NCBI RefSeq assembly: GCF_947623445.1
Contig: NC_135244.1
Coordinates: forward strand, 1,612,001 to 1,676,000
Source of the DNA: Clavelina lepadiformis
Taxonomy: Eukaryota; Chordata; Ascidiacea; Aplousobranchia; Clavelinidae
DNA length: 64,000 nucleotides
Direction of reading: 5' to 3'
A program made the translations under genes and the position numbers. Below the pieces are notes generated by a model that worked only from the letters and a program-made list of their open reading frames with translations, had not been told where the DNA came from and made no database searches. How positions within the stretch are numbered: the stretch's first letter is position 1; each line of letters starts with the position of its first letter. This document shows, piece by piece, positions 46,742-59,053 of this stretch.

Positions 46742-48154
46742 CTAAAAGTTCACATTATTACATCATTATTCATGTTGCATATACAGTCAAGAAGTTTTTT
46801 GCTCGAATACATTTACTTATCATTCTTAGATCATAATACCACCTGTTGATGTATGTGACCATTCCGATGATATGGTTGATGGAGTGACGTCATTTTTAAA
46901 TGTTAAACTTTTTGCAGTAAAATAGCGATCACGTGGCCATGTCCTGAATAAATGTTTTTAAAAAAATTCCAAGGTAAATGGCGCGAATGAGTCGAAAATT
47001 CGGTAATTTCATTTTCAATTTGTGTGTATGGTTGGAAATAAACGTACTTCAAATATATTTGGCACTTTAAATGCATTCTAAGAAGTCATAGCCACTGACC
47101 TTGGGCACAGTTTGTTTTCCTGTACGTTATAAATATTGAATATGGATTCTACACCAAATTTTCTTATTGCTTGCGCATACTGATCGTTAATCTCTATAAC
47201 GATGAGTCTAAAAAAAATTAATAAATGATGACATTTAAAATTAACCAACACATGCGGTCACTTTCGTTAACATTTTTTCATCAAACAAACGAGCAAAATT
47301 ATGACGTAAGAAGTGATGTTATATCACTTTATAAAACTGTTTTTCGGCGATTTGTTACGTCACCAAGTTTATCTTAGCCAAGAGCTCGCAACTATAAGTT
47401 TTGATTAAACAATTTAGAGTCAAAACTTTATCGCTTCAACATCCCACACCATAGATACTCTTTCACATTTCTAGGTTCCAATTAAATTTTACTGAGCACA
47501 TATAACAACTAACGCCTTGAATCGAGCAAATCCAATTATGACATCACATTAACGATCAGGGAGACGAATTTTCTCATAACAAAGGCAACTTACTTTGTGA
47601 AGTTGATGATGATTTTAAGCTCATATACATTTTTCTTGGTAAAGAATAAATTTTCACAGAATACATTTTTTCCAACGTAAAGCATTCAGTTTGTCTGAGA
47701 TTGATCTGGCATCTACCTGGTTTATTTAGAAATTTCGTGTCTGAAAAGGTCGCACGCGCTAAAGTAAGCAAATAGTAAATTTTGCACCGATTACGATATT
47801 TAACACTTCTAAACTTTCCCTATCTTTGACTTATCATGGAGCCAGAGATAAAGCCAGTAACTTATTTAAGTTTACTTGATCCAAACTCGTCAACTTGTTT
47901 GTTCGATAATTATCACGATTAACAACGTGAGATAAATATATCACTTGAACTAGCAAATATAGATTAGTCGTTTCATGCGAAAATAACGAAACTTAGCCTT
48001 TGAGTGAAAAAGTTTTATAAAAATATCCAGAATCTCTCAGCGGAATGTGAAGATCGCGTTGAAAGCGCGTAATATGTGACAACCTGTCCTGAAACCGTTC
48101 CTTTGAAGATGTGTCATACTGATATATATTCCTACATTTTTATCTTATTATTAA

Positions 48155-48914
48155 GGTTCCATGACATTTGACCGCGGGAAATCGACCGCGAACAAACTCA
48201 CCGGGAACAGACTGACCGGAATGAAAATTGACCGGGAGGTAAATTGACCGTGCAAGTGCTGAATTATTGTGTTTAAGTTGATGGTAGTATATGATATGTA
48301 AAGTAAATATTTGTTTGTAACTATTTCCTTTGTTTTTAACAAAATTTTTTTTTATTTCAATACACATTGAAACATTTATTGAAATAAACAGAAATATTTC
48401 CGGAAATACGAGAAATACGAGTAACAACATTAAAAGAAGTTCACTGCAAAACACATATGACACTACATAATAAGGACACTAAAATTTACACAAACTGTTA
48501 TTTGACAAATAAGGAAGTTTATTGCGCAAATTGTAGGTTGTGGGCGATGCCTCTGAGAAAATCTAATATGTCACGGTTTGCAAAATCTTCAACGATTGTT
48601 TGAAGTCGCGCATCCAGATCCTTGTATTTTCTCCTTTTGGCAGGAGGCCCTACACCCTACAAGGGGCCAACAAACCCTACGAGTGGCAACCTTGACTGCA
48701 ATACACATACTAAATTGGCTGGGATTAAAGCTGATGCGCGACTAGATAGTGAATTAGAATTTTGACCTTTTGACGGCCAATTTGTCGCCGGTTATTTTGA
48801 TCGCCGGCCAATTTACGTCACGGTTAATTTGATCGCCGGCCAATTTGTTGCTGATCAGTTGACCACTACCAGTTGTCGCCGGTGAATTTGTTCACGGTCA
48901 TTTCACGTGATCCC
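48155..48914 (-). mobile_element. MULE family B element with transposase end
   Basis: 760 bp. Ends are GGTTCCATGACATTTGACCG and, inverted, GGGATCACGTGAAATGACCG, with the repeat-bearing arms of family B (CGCGAACAAACTCACCGGG, GGCCGGCGATCAAATTAACC). The right flank is TTATAGTAA (48915-48923) and the left flank TTATTAA (48148-48154), a 9-bp duplication whose left copy has lost AG. The unoccupied site TTATAGTAA is at 52981-52989 in Z copy 2. A transposase C-terminal fragment lies at 48519-48647. Confidence 0.9.
48519..48647 (-). pseudogene. MULE transposase C-terminus
   Basis: Minus-strand frame PPAKRRKYKDLDARLQTIVE..DILDFLRGIAHNLQ then stop, the typical C-terminal end of animal MULE transposases. 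It starts at an internal deletion boundary near 48648, so only about 42 residues remain. It identifies family B as MULE and corresponds to the YLRAIAHMC end in family A. Confidence 0.8.
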
Positions 48915-50430
48915 TTATAGTAAATATGATGAAAATACATTTCTCTGCTGAACAAGAAGTAAAGCAAAAATTTATTGTAGTGCGTTAATTTGTTGATTTA
49001 TTGCTATCTCCTACCAAGATTTGGGAGAAAATAAGAATAAACACCTTGTTTGTTACAACATTGCAACAAAGTACTGGCCGGTCGGTGTTTAAAAATTGTT
49101 TATAATGTAACCAAAAAATGGATCTAGAAATTTTGAACCAACTCAGGCTGTTGTTTGAGGAAATTTGAACCAGAACCAAGAGTTTATAAATCCTCAATAT
49201 TTTAAATCCTGTTTTTACAAACCCATTTTAAGATTTGTAAAAGCTTAAAATAAAATTCGATTTGACCGAGCAATTTACCAAAGGCGACCGAGCGATATAG
49301 TTTTGAAGCGTCTCTACTAGCTGACTTGGGGAACTTTGTGAAACTTAAATCGGTTTCACGGAAGAGTTTTTAATCAAAATTGCAAGAAACAAGCATTTAC
49401 AGCAGCTACCGATGAAACATTGTCTTCAATGCAGAAAATTGAAAAGGGATCACATGCCTTTGAAAAAGTGTCTTTTGAAGCATTTATTAGTTCAACGCGA
49501 CCAGATCTCTGAAGAAATCAAAGTGAACAAGCTTCAATATCATGGTCACACCGGTAATCTTCTGTGCACTGAACGATATCAATACGACCGGAAATCATTT
49601 ATTTGAAGATTTTGCTTTTCAAATCGTCTTTTAATCACTAATTTTTAGTAATTACGTCACGATACAGGCAAGATTTGGCAACTTTTAGATAGAATTTCAT
49701 CAATTTGTGCTGACACGAATAGATTCGGGATTCGTTCGGGTTAACTTTAAGATATTTGGATTAGCACGAACACGAATACTCGTTCTCTCGGCACATCCCT
49801 ACTGAATATAAATATGTTCTTCTTAAATAGAATTATCAAGCACTAAAACAAAAAATCTAATGCCCAAATTATTATTTTAACTTTTTTTCAACACGAAACG
49901 GTGGTTTATTGTTATAAAACAAAAAAAACATTTCCAAACAAAAATTTCACAAATACCATGGTTCAGTGTTTCTAAAACATTTTAATAATTGCAACTTCGA
50001 CAAATTAGGCAATGCGTAAAAACAAATCAAATGCTACATATCACAGGTAAACACAAAGACATAAAACAATTGTGAAAACACGAAATACTACTAAAATTTA
50101 CAGAATAATATCGATTAATTTTAAGTAACTTTTATTTTTGGCATTACGTTTGTTACGGTATTCATTATGATGAAATGTCAACAAAGTATAATTTAAGAAA
50201 AAAGTCCACTGTTAACCATCATCGATATACAGAAAAAGATTGACTTTTTGACTGACACAATACGTAAGTTAAAATTTTTGTCTTGCAAACTATATCATTG
50301 TTAAATCTAGAATTCATTAAACTACCAAATGAAGCAACAAACAACGCAAACTTTGAAAATAAATAGACGAATGGTACAGAAATAATCATGGCAACACAAA
50401 ATACTTAAATACTTTCAATAAAGTTTGTTT

Positions 50431-51157
50431 CTAGAATCTAGAGAGAGTTCTCTGCCGCTGAAGTTCATTTGCTCCGTGGGCAAAATTACACGCAGGGCCG
50501 ATGAAGCAGTTTCCAATGAGCCACCTAAAGTCAACGAAATGGTTTAATTAGTTTTTAAATTCAGAAGAAAACATGAACATATTCTCTTGTATCTCTTTTG
50601 ATTTCAAACAACGAGTTTAACTCACCGTTCGCATATCTGTGCCTTATATCCGGGCACTGTAGGAATTGTGACTCTTTTTTCCTTTTCACCGTGAGCATAA
50701 TTACAATGCGCTCCATATCGGCAAATACCGGTTTCCATAAAAGCCTTGCACAGTGAAGTTTTGAATTTGGGGCTGATTTCATCAAAGCCTGAGAATGCAA
50801 AAAGAAATTAAAAGTGATTTTCTAACAATAATTGTTTATTAACAGATTAACAGACATGATTTGTTGAGAATTATTAAAGTAAATACTTCTCCAGAAAGAT
50901 CTACCCTACGCCCTGGTAGTACATCATCCTGAAGAACTTACCATGAGCAAAGAGACAGTTGGAACCAAAATGACATTTTCCATTTGATATCCAATTCCTA
51001 CAGACGCGATTTTTAAATCTTGCAAAATTCTTTTCTTCCACACCGTGATAGAAACTGCAGTTGTCCTGGTACGGACATCTCCCGAATGCGTGGAAATTGA
51101 TGCAAGGCTTTCGTTTGAAGTTGAGAACATTTAAAGTGCCGCGTAGTTGATTATTAC
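50431..51157 (-). CDS. Four-finger CCCH zinc-finger protein, copy 2
   Basis: Exons 51157-50942, 50788-50626 and 50524-50431 join in phase. Fingers: C-x8-C-x5-C-x3-H in CINFHAFGRC..CSFYH, CRNWISNGKC..CLFAH and the KTSLCKAF.. unit with CNYAH, then a C-x7-C-x5-C-x3-H unit ending CNFAHGANELQRQRTLSRF and stop. Layout and spacing resemble tristetraprolin/unkempt-type RNA-binding fingers, here four in two pairs. The likely role is binding AU-rich or similar RNA; this is inferred. The 5' end is open: exon 1 starts in phase 1 and its upstream partner is not found. The conserved block at 52019-51912 (..SIFNIYN..) would not splice in phase with it. Confidence 0.6.
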
Positions 51158-51470
51158 CTAAAAGTTCACATTATTACATCATTATTCATGTTGCATATAC
51201 AGTCAAGAAGTTTTTTTGCTCGAATACATTTACTTATCATTCTTAGATCATAATACCACCTGTTGATGTATGTGACCATTCCGATGATATGGTTGATGGA
51301 GTGACGTCATTTTCAATTGTTAAACTTTTTGCAGTAAAATAGCGATCACGTGGCCATGTCCTGAATAAATGTTTTTAAAAAAATTCCAAGGTAAATGGCG
51401 CGAATGCGTCGAAAATTCGGTAATTTCATTTTCAATTTGTGTGTATGGTTGGAAATAAATGTACTTCAGA

Positions 51471-51882
51471 TGTCACGGGATTATTTTTATGCACCTGTTT
51501 TGTAGACACCACATTATACACCGTCTTTTCTTTGCATTGTGTTGTTTTTTTATGCATGTTCACGGTCTGCCGTATTTTACTTGTTTATGTTCTTTTACTT
51601 GTTCTTGTACACCTGTTTTTATCAAATCTCTTGTGACGTCTCACGTAGTTACCCCAAAGGCTTAATTAGTATCGTGTTTTACGTTCCACGTTGATTCCTT
51701 CATCGCGTGGAATTTGTTTGGTGTAGTACTGTGCTCGGCTGGGCGACGTTTGTCGGCAGTTACGTTTTGGTTTTAGAGTAAGGTGGATGTTTTTATGCCA
51801 TTAAAAGTTAACAAGGCAAAACCGGCTAAGTGACTAGCCGTTAAGGCGCGAAGATTCCTGGCTAAGGAAAATCTTGGTTACA
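51471..51882 (+). repeat. Solo LTR of the Gypsy-like family (fossil)
   Basis: 412 bp, TGTCACGGG to GGTTACA, flanked by CAGA / CAAA. Copy 1 has the uninterrupted site ACTTCAAATATATTTGG near 47050. It lies on the opposite strand to the element at 42466-45123. Confidence 0.9.
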
Positions 51883-54254
51883 CAAATATATTTGGCACTT
51901 TAAATGCATTCTAAGAAGTCATAGCCACTGACCTTGGGCACAGTTTGTTTTCCTGTACGTTATAAATATTGAATATGGATTCTACACCAAATTTTCTTAT
52001 TGCTTGCGCATACTGATCGTTAATCTCTATAACGATGAGTCTAAAAAAAATTAAAAAATGATGACATTTAAAATTAACCAACACATGCGGTCACTTTCGT
52101 TAACATTTTTTCATCAAACAAACGAGCAAAATTATGACGTAAGAAGTGATGTTATATCACTTTATAAAACTGTTTATCGGCGATTTGTTACGTCACCAAG
52201 TTTATCTTAGCCAAGAGCTCGCAACTATAAGTTTTGATTAAACTCTTTAGAGTCAAAACTTTATCGCTTCAACATCCCACACCATAGATACTCTTTCACA
52301 TTTCTAGGTTCCAATTAAATTTTACTGAGCACATATAACAACTAACGCCTTGAATCGAGCAAATCCAATTATGACATCACATTAACGATCAGGGAGACGA
52401 ATTTTGTCATAACAAAGGCAACTTACTTTGTGAAGTTGATGATGATTTTAAGCTCATATACATTTTTCTTGGTAAAGAATAAGTTTTCACAGAATACATT
52501 TTTTCCAACGTAAAGCATTCAGTTTGTCTGAGATTGATCTGGCATCTACCTGGTTTATATAGAAATTTCGTGTCTGAAAAGGTCGCACGCGCTAAAGTAA
52601 GCAAATAGTAAATTTTACACCGATTACGATATTTACCACTTCTAAACTTTCCCTATCTTTGATTTCACATGAAGCGAGAGATAAAGTCTGTAACTTATTT
52701 AATTTTACTGGATCCAAACTCGTCAACTTGTTTGTTCGATAATTATCACAATTAACAGCGTGAGATAAATATATCACCTGAGAAAGCAAATATAGATTAG
52801 TCGTTTCATGCGAATATAACGAATCTAGGCCTTTGAGTGAAAATGTTTTATAAAAATATCCAGAATCTCTCAGCGGATTTTGAAGATCGCGTTGAAAGCG
52901 CGTAATATTTGACAACCTGTCCTAAAACCGTTCCTTTGAAGATGTGTCATACTGATATATATTCCTACATTTTTATCTTATTATAGTAAATATGATGTAA
53001 ATACATTTCTTTGCTGAACAAGAAGTAAAGCAAAAATTTATTGTAATGCGTTAATTTGTTGATTTATTGCTATCTCCTACCAAGATTTGGGAGATAATAA
53101 GAATAAACACCTTGTTTGTTACAACATTGCAACAAAGTACTGGCCGGTCGGTGTTTAAAAATTGTTTATAATGTAACCAAAAAACGGATCTAGGAAATTT
53201 GAACCAGAACCAAGAGTTTATAAATCCTCAATATTTTAAATCCAGTTTTAACAAACCCATTTTAAGATTTAAAAACGCGTAAAATAGAATTGTATTTGAC
53301 CGAGCAATTTACCAAAGGCGACCGAGCGATATAGTTTTGAAGCGTCTCTACTAGCTGACTTGGGGAACTTTGTGAAACTTAAATCGGTTTCACGGAAGAG
53401 TTTTCAATCAAAATTGCAAGAAACAAGCTTTTACAGCAGCTACCGATGAAACATTGTCTTCAATGCAGAAAATTGAAAAGGGATCACATGCCTTTGAAAA
53501 AGTGTCTTTTGAAGCATTTATTAGTTCAACGCGACCAGATCTCTGAAGAAATCAAAGTGAACAAGCTTCAATATCATGGTCACGCCGGTAATCTTCTGTG
53601 CACTGAACGATATCAATACGACCGGAAATCATTTATTTGAAGATTTTGCTTTTCAAATCGTCTTTTAATCACTAATTTTTAGTAATTACGTCACGATATA
53701 CAGACAAGATTTGGCAACTTTTAGATAGAATTTCATCATTTTGTGCTGAAACGAATAGATTCGGGATTCGTTCGGGTTAACTTTAAGATATTTGGATTCG
53801 CACGAACACGAATAATCGTTCTCTTGGCACATCCCTACTGAATATAAATATGTTCTTCTTAAATAGAATTATCAAGCACTAAAACAAAAAATCTAATGGC
53901 CCAAATTATTATTTTAACTTTTATTCAACACGAAACGGTGGTTTATTGTTATAAAACAAAAAAAACATTTCCAAACAAAAATTTCACAAATACCATGGTT
54001 CAGTGTTTCTAAAACATTTTAATAATTGCAACTTCGACAAATTAGGCTAGGCAATGCGTAAAATCAAATCAAATGCTACATATCACAGGTAAACACAAAG
54101 ACATAAAACAATTGTGAAAACACGAAATGCTACTAAAATTTACAGAATAATATCGATTAATTTTAAGTAACTTTAAATTTTAACATTACGTTTGTTACGG
54201 TATTCATTATGATGAAATGTCAACAAAGTATAATCTAAAAATAAGTCCACTGTT

Positions 54255-57200
54255 AACCATCACCGATATACAGAAAAAGATTGACTTTTTGACTGACACA
54301 ATACGTAAGTTAAAATTTTTGTCTTGCAAACTATATCACTGTTAAAACTAGAATTTATTAAACTACCAAATGAAGCAAAAAACAGCGCAAACTTCGAAAA
54401 TAAATAGACGAATGGTACAGAAATAATCATGGCAACACAAAATACTTAAATACTTTCAACAAAGTTTGTTTCTAGAATCTAGAGAGAGTTCTCTGCGGCT
54501 GAAATTCATTTGCTCCGTGGGCAAAATTACACGCAGGGCCGATGAGGCAGTTTCCCATGAGCCACCTAAAGTCAACGAAATGGTTTAATTAGTTTTTAAA
54601 TTCAGAAGAAAACATGAACATATTCTCTTGTATCTCTTTTGATTTCAAACAACGAGTTTAACTCACCGTTCGCATATCTGTGCCTTATATCCGGGCACTG
54701 TAGGAATTGTGACTCTTTTTTCCTCTTCACCGTGAGCATAATTACAATGCGCTCCATATCGGCAATTACCGGTTTCCATAAAAGCCTTGCACAGTGAAGT
54801 TTTGAATTTGGGGCTGATTTCATCAAAGCCTGAGAATGCAAAAAGAAATTAAAAGTGATTTTCTAACAACAATAATTGTTTATTAACAGATTAACAGACA
54901 TGATTTGTTGAGAATTATTAAAGTAAATACTTCTTCACAAAATTCGACCTTACGTCCTGGTAGTACGTCATCTTTAAGAACTTACCATGCGCAAATAGAC
55001 ATTTGGAACCAAAATGACAGCTTCCAGTTGACATCCAGTATCGGCAGGGTCGATTTTTAAATCGAGCAAAATTCTTTTCTCCCATATCATGATAGAAATT
55101 ACATTTGTCCTGGTACGGACATCTCCCGAATGTATGGAAATTGGTGCAGGGCTTTCGTTTGTAATTCAGAATGTTTAATGGGCGGCGTTGCTCATTATTA
55201 CCTAAAATTCCACATTATGACGTCATTATTGATGTTGTAAATACAACCAAGAAATACTTTTTTGCAAATACATTTACTTATCATTCTTAGATCATAATAC
55301 CACTTCTTGATGTTTGTGACGATTCCGATGAAACTATTGCAAGAATGACGTCATTTTCAAATGGCGATCTTTCAGCTGCAAAATAGCGATCACGTGGCCA
55401 GGTCCTGAATAAATAATTTTAAAAAAATTCCAAGATCAATGACGTGATTCAAATTCGCAAAATTCAGATTCAATCGGTGTGTATGGTTGCAAATAAATGT
55501 AGTTTAAATACTTAGCACTTTAAATGCATTGTAAGAAATCATAGCAACTTACCTTGGGCATAGTTTATTTTCCTTTATGTTATAAATATTGAATATGGAT
55601 TCCACGCCAAATATTCCAATGGTTTCCGCGTATTCATCGTTATTCTCAAACGATGAGTCTAAAAAAAATTAAAAAACGACGTCATTTAAAATTAACCAAC
55701 ACATGCGGTCACTTTCGCTAATATTTTTTCATCAAACAAACGAGCAAATTTATAACGTAATAAGTGATGTTATATCACTTTATAAAACTGTTTTTCGAAG
55801 ATTTGCTACGTCACCAAATTTATCTGAGCCAAGAGCTCGCAACTATAAGTTTTGATTAAACTCTTTAGAGTCAAAACTTCATCGCTTCAACATCCCACAC
55901 CATAAATACTGTTTTAACTTTCTAGGTTCCAGTTAACTTTTACTGAGCACTTATAACAACTAACGCCTTGAATCGAGCAAAACCAATCATGACATTACAT
56001 TGACGATCAGAAAGACGAATGTTCTCATAACAAAGGCAACTTACTTTGAGAAGTTGATGATGATTTTAAGCTCATATACATTTTTCGTGGTAAAGAATAA
56101 GTTTTCACAGAATAAAGTTCTTCCAACGTAAAGCATTCAGTTTGTCTGAGATTGATCTGGCATCTACCTGGTTTATATAGAAATTTCTCGTCTGATAAGG
56201 TCGCACGCGCTAAAGTAAGCAAATAGTAAATTTTACACCGATTACGATATTTACCACTTCTAAACTTTCGCTATCTTTGACTTATCATGGAGCCAGAGAT
56301 AAAGCCAATAACTTATTTAATTTTACTGGATCCAAACTCGTCAACTTGTTTGTTCGATAATTATCACGATTAACAGCATGAGATAGATATATCGCTTGAG
56401 CTAGCAAATATAGATTAGTCCTTTCATGCGAAAACAACTGTTCTTAACATTTAAACAAAAGTTATATAAAAATATTGCGAAATTCTCATCGGAATTTTGA
56501 AGATCGCGTTGAAAGCACGTATTTTTGACAACCTGACCTAAAATGTTTATTTGAAGTTGTCTCAAACTGATTTATATTGCTACATTTTTTATCTTATTAT
56601 AGTACAGTAAGTGTTATATACTTTTATTAATATTATAGTACAGATCCTATTATAGTAAATATGACGAAAATACATTTCCCCACTGAACAAAAAATAAAGC
56701 GAAGAGTTATTGTAGTGGTTTATTTTGCAGAATTGCTGCAGATTCGTGCCATTATTTAGCGAGATAAAAAAAATTAACACGCGGTTTATTACAACATTGT
56801 ACCATAGTTCTGGCCGGTCATTGTTTAAAAATGTTTTACAAATTACCCCAAAAATTGGATGTAGAAATTTTCCTTGAACTCAGGCCAATGTTTGAGGAAA
56901 TTTGACCCGGAACCAAAAGGTTATAAATCTTCAATGTTTAAACTCAAATTCACTCCGAAACAAAACTGAAGCGAAGTTTGACCAATCCTTTAATGTTGTA
57001 TCCTTGACAAAGTATTTTAACATATCACAGCAGTAAGCACACTTCAAGATTTGTAAATAAAATAAAAATATATTTGACCGAGCAAAACATTTTTAAAGCG
57101 GATCTACTAGATGATTTGGGAAACTTTGTGAAAATTAAACCGGTCTCACGGACGATTTTTTAATTAAAATTGCAAGAAACCACCATTCACAGCAGCTACC

Positions 57201-57650
57201 GATCAAGCATTATCTTCAATACAGCAGATTGAAAACGATTCACATGTCTTTGAAAAAGTTTCGTTTGAAGCACTTATTAGTTAAAAGCGACCAGATCTCT
57301 AAAGAAATCAAAGTGAACAAGCTTCAATATCATAGTCACACCGGTAATCGTCTGTGCGTTGAACGATATTAATACGATAAAAGTCAGCTGACATTTTATT
57401 TGCACTTTGATGTTGTCCAATAAGTTGAAACTTTTCAGTTCCCTGAATTTCTTCAGACAAACGACATCTTACGTATAAAAGGCCGCGGAGTTTCCTTGAA
57501 GTTCATTCTACTTTGGTCAGTTTCGCCAAATTGTTCTTCTTGTTCATACGTTTTCATTTCAACTCGTCGTTTGATGAGGACGCAGGTGTTGAATTTAACA
57601 AATATTAAACTTTTTAACGTGCAGATTCTAAACCTTTCTTGTATATCTTT
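54255..57650. repeat. Module Z tandem copy 3
   Basis: Same order as copies 1 and 2 but visibly more diverged, with neither the MULE nor the LTR. A duplicated TTATAGTA stretch occurs at 56595-56655. Confidence 0.8.
54472..55201 (-). CDS. Four-finger CCCH zinc-finger protein, copy 3
   Basis: Exons 55201-54986, 54829-54667 and 54565-54472 join in phase as in copy 2. Exon 1 encodes NILNYKRKPCTNFHTFGRC.. and CRYWMSTGSCHFGSKCLFAH. Substitutions against copy 2 mostly keep the finger cysteines and histidines, which suggests selection. A possible upstream exon at 55658-55553 (..DEYAETIGIFGVESIFNIYN..) is 2 nt shorter than in copy 1. The start codon is not identified. Confidence 0.6.
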
Positions 57651-58717
57651 GGTCAAACATCAATGAAAACAATAACAAATTATTTCATTCACTATTTGAC
57701 TGTTATTAGTTTATTGATTGTTTTTAATCAATTTTGATTATTATCATGTTAACTTTTTATATTTCGCTTTGATCCGCGACAAAGTTATTGCGTTGTTCAC
57801 AGTGTCACGACTGTAGAGGAGGGTTAGCCCCGACCCTCGGTTTTCATACGTTGAAAATTATGACACTGTGTGGCGAGATAATAAGTTCTAAACTTGGGAC
57901 ATGTTTCCCAATCGGTAGATGGCGCTGTATTAGTTAATTCAAGGCTAGGTAAATTCTTCCCGATTCCAACGGTCAAGTATCGAAGAAGTTAAAAAATGAA
58001 ACGCGGTGTCATGTTGGTTGTGTATTTACACGAAGAATCCGGCAATGCCCAAAGTTTTACCTGGACGTCGATAAAAACTTTGTCCGGTGACAATGAGTCT
58101 AAGAAGGAATGTGTAACTACTGTGACTACTCTTCAAGAAGTTTTTTAAATGTTTCAGCGCTTTTGAGTTGTTACACTTTGATTGATTGTTTTGCTTCATT
58201 TTTATATCATGAGTTTCATTTGTTTGCACGTTTTGTGATTTCTATTTCTTGATGTACCATTTCTTTATGTGGTTTGTTGCGTTCCTTCTATAGAATATTG
58301 GGATTTTAATTTTGTTTTCGTCAACGTGGTTTCCCGCACCTCGAAATTATGCTGCCAGCTTCCTCTGCACTTGCTGATTGTTGAATTCTTTCGTTTCCTT
58401 ATGTCTGCATTTAGACACTTCAAGTCAGTTCGTCTTTGAGAGTTGGGTCGTGTGTTAGTTATTGAAGCTGTTGTATTGCTATTATTGCAAATATTATAAT
58501 TACTGCCAGATACTGTTGTGATTCAACGCCCTTTTTTGTCTACAGTTTTTAAATATAATATATAGAAGTATATAAATAAATAAATAAACATAAATATATA
58601 AGTTTTGGCTCTAAATGTTTCATTAAATATTGGAGTTGCCAGCTCTTGGCTCAGATAACAAATCGCTAAAAAGGGGTTTGACGTCATATAACATCACATA
58701 ATTATATAATAACATCA
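57651..58717. other. Non-coding between module Z copy 3 and module T copy 3
   Basis: AT-rich, with an imperfect 10-bp inverted pair CACAGTGTCA / TGACACTGTG (57799, 57864) and an (ATAA)n run near 58575. No gene recognised. Confidence 0.4.
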
Positions 58718-58834
58718 ATAAAATGATTGATCCATCGAGTATAAATTCTGAGAGGCAATTGACGAGTCGACTACCTCCTCAACGTGTAACAATCGACGAA
58801 TACAAGTTTTTTTTCGTTGTCCTGTATTCGCAAC

Positions 58835-58906
58835 TCCTACATGGTCTAGTGGTTAGGATTCCTGGCTTTCACCCAGGCGGCCCGGGTTCGATTCCCGGTG
58901 TAGGAA
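58835..58906 (+). tRNA. tRNA-Glu(TTC)
   Basis: 72 nt with acceptor TCCTACA / TGTAGGA, discriminator A, A box TGGTCTAGTGG, anticodon loop CTTTCAC, and B box GGTTCGATTCC. The only intact tRNA-Glu of the three. A TATA-like AGTATAAATT lies about 95 bases upstream, shared by all module T copies. Confidence 0.96.
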
Positions 58907-58912
58907 CAGTTA

Positions 58913-58983
58913 GCATTGGTGGTTCAGTGGTAGAATCCTCGCCTGCCACGCGGGGGGCCCGGGTTCGATTCCCGGCCAATGCA
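58913..58983 (+). tRNA. tRNA-Gly(GCC)
   Basis: Identical in all 71 positions to the other two copies; it starts 6 bases after tRNA-Glu, so the two may share a transcript. Confidence 0.95.
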
Positions 58984-59053
58984 AACCTTCTTTTTAAAGT
59001 AACATCGAATATTCTGGGTATTCAAAAATCGGGTCCTGGGTTATCATGTAGAT

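Larger units (their letters stand above)
45797..50214. repeat. Module Z tandem copy 1
   Basis: Starts at ACCATCATCGATATACTGAA and is collinear with copy 2 (50215) over its whole length. It carries one extra block, the MULE at 48155-48914, and lacks the solo LTR of copy 2. Without the insert it is about 3.65 kb. Confidence 0.85.
50215..54254. repeat. Module Z tandem copy 2
   Basis: Collinear with copy 1 and closest to it in sequence. It carries the solo LTR at 51471-51882 and the empty MULE site at 52981-52989. Confidence 0.85.

Noticed and set aside
57799-57873. Inverted pair CACAGTGTCA / TGACACTGTG as transposon ends
   Set aside because: Only 10 bp, no target duplication, and no second copy seen.
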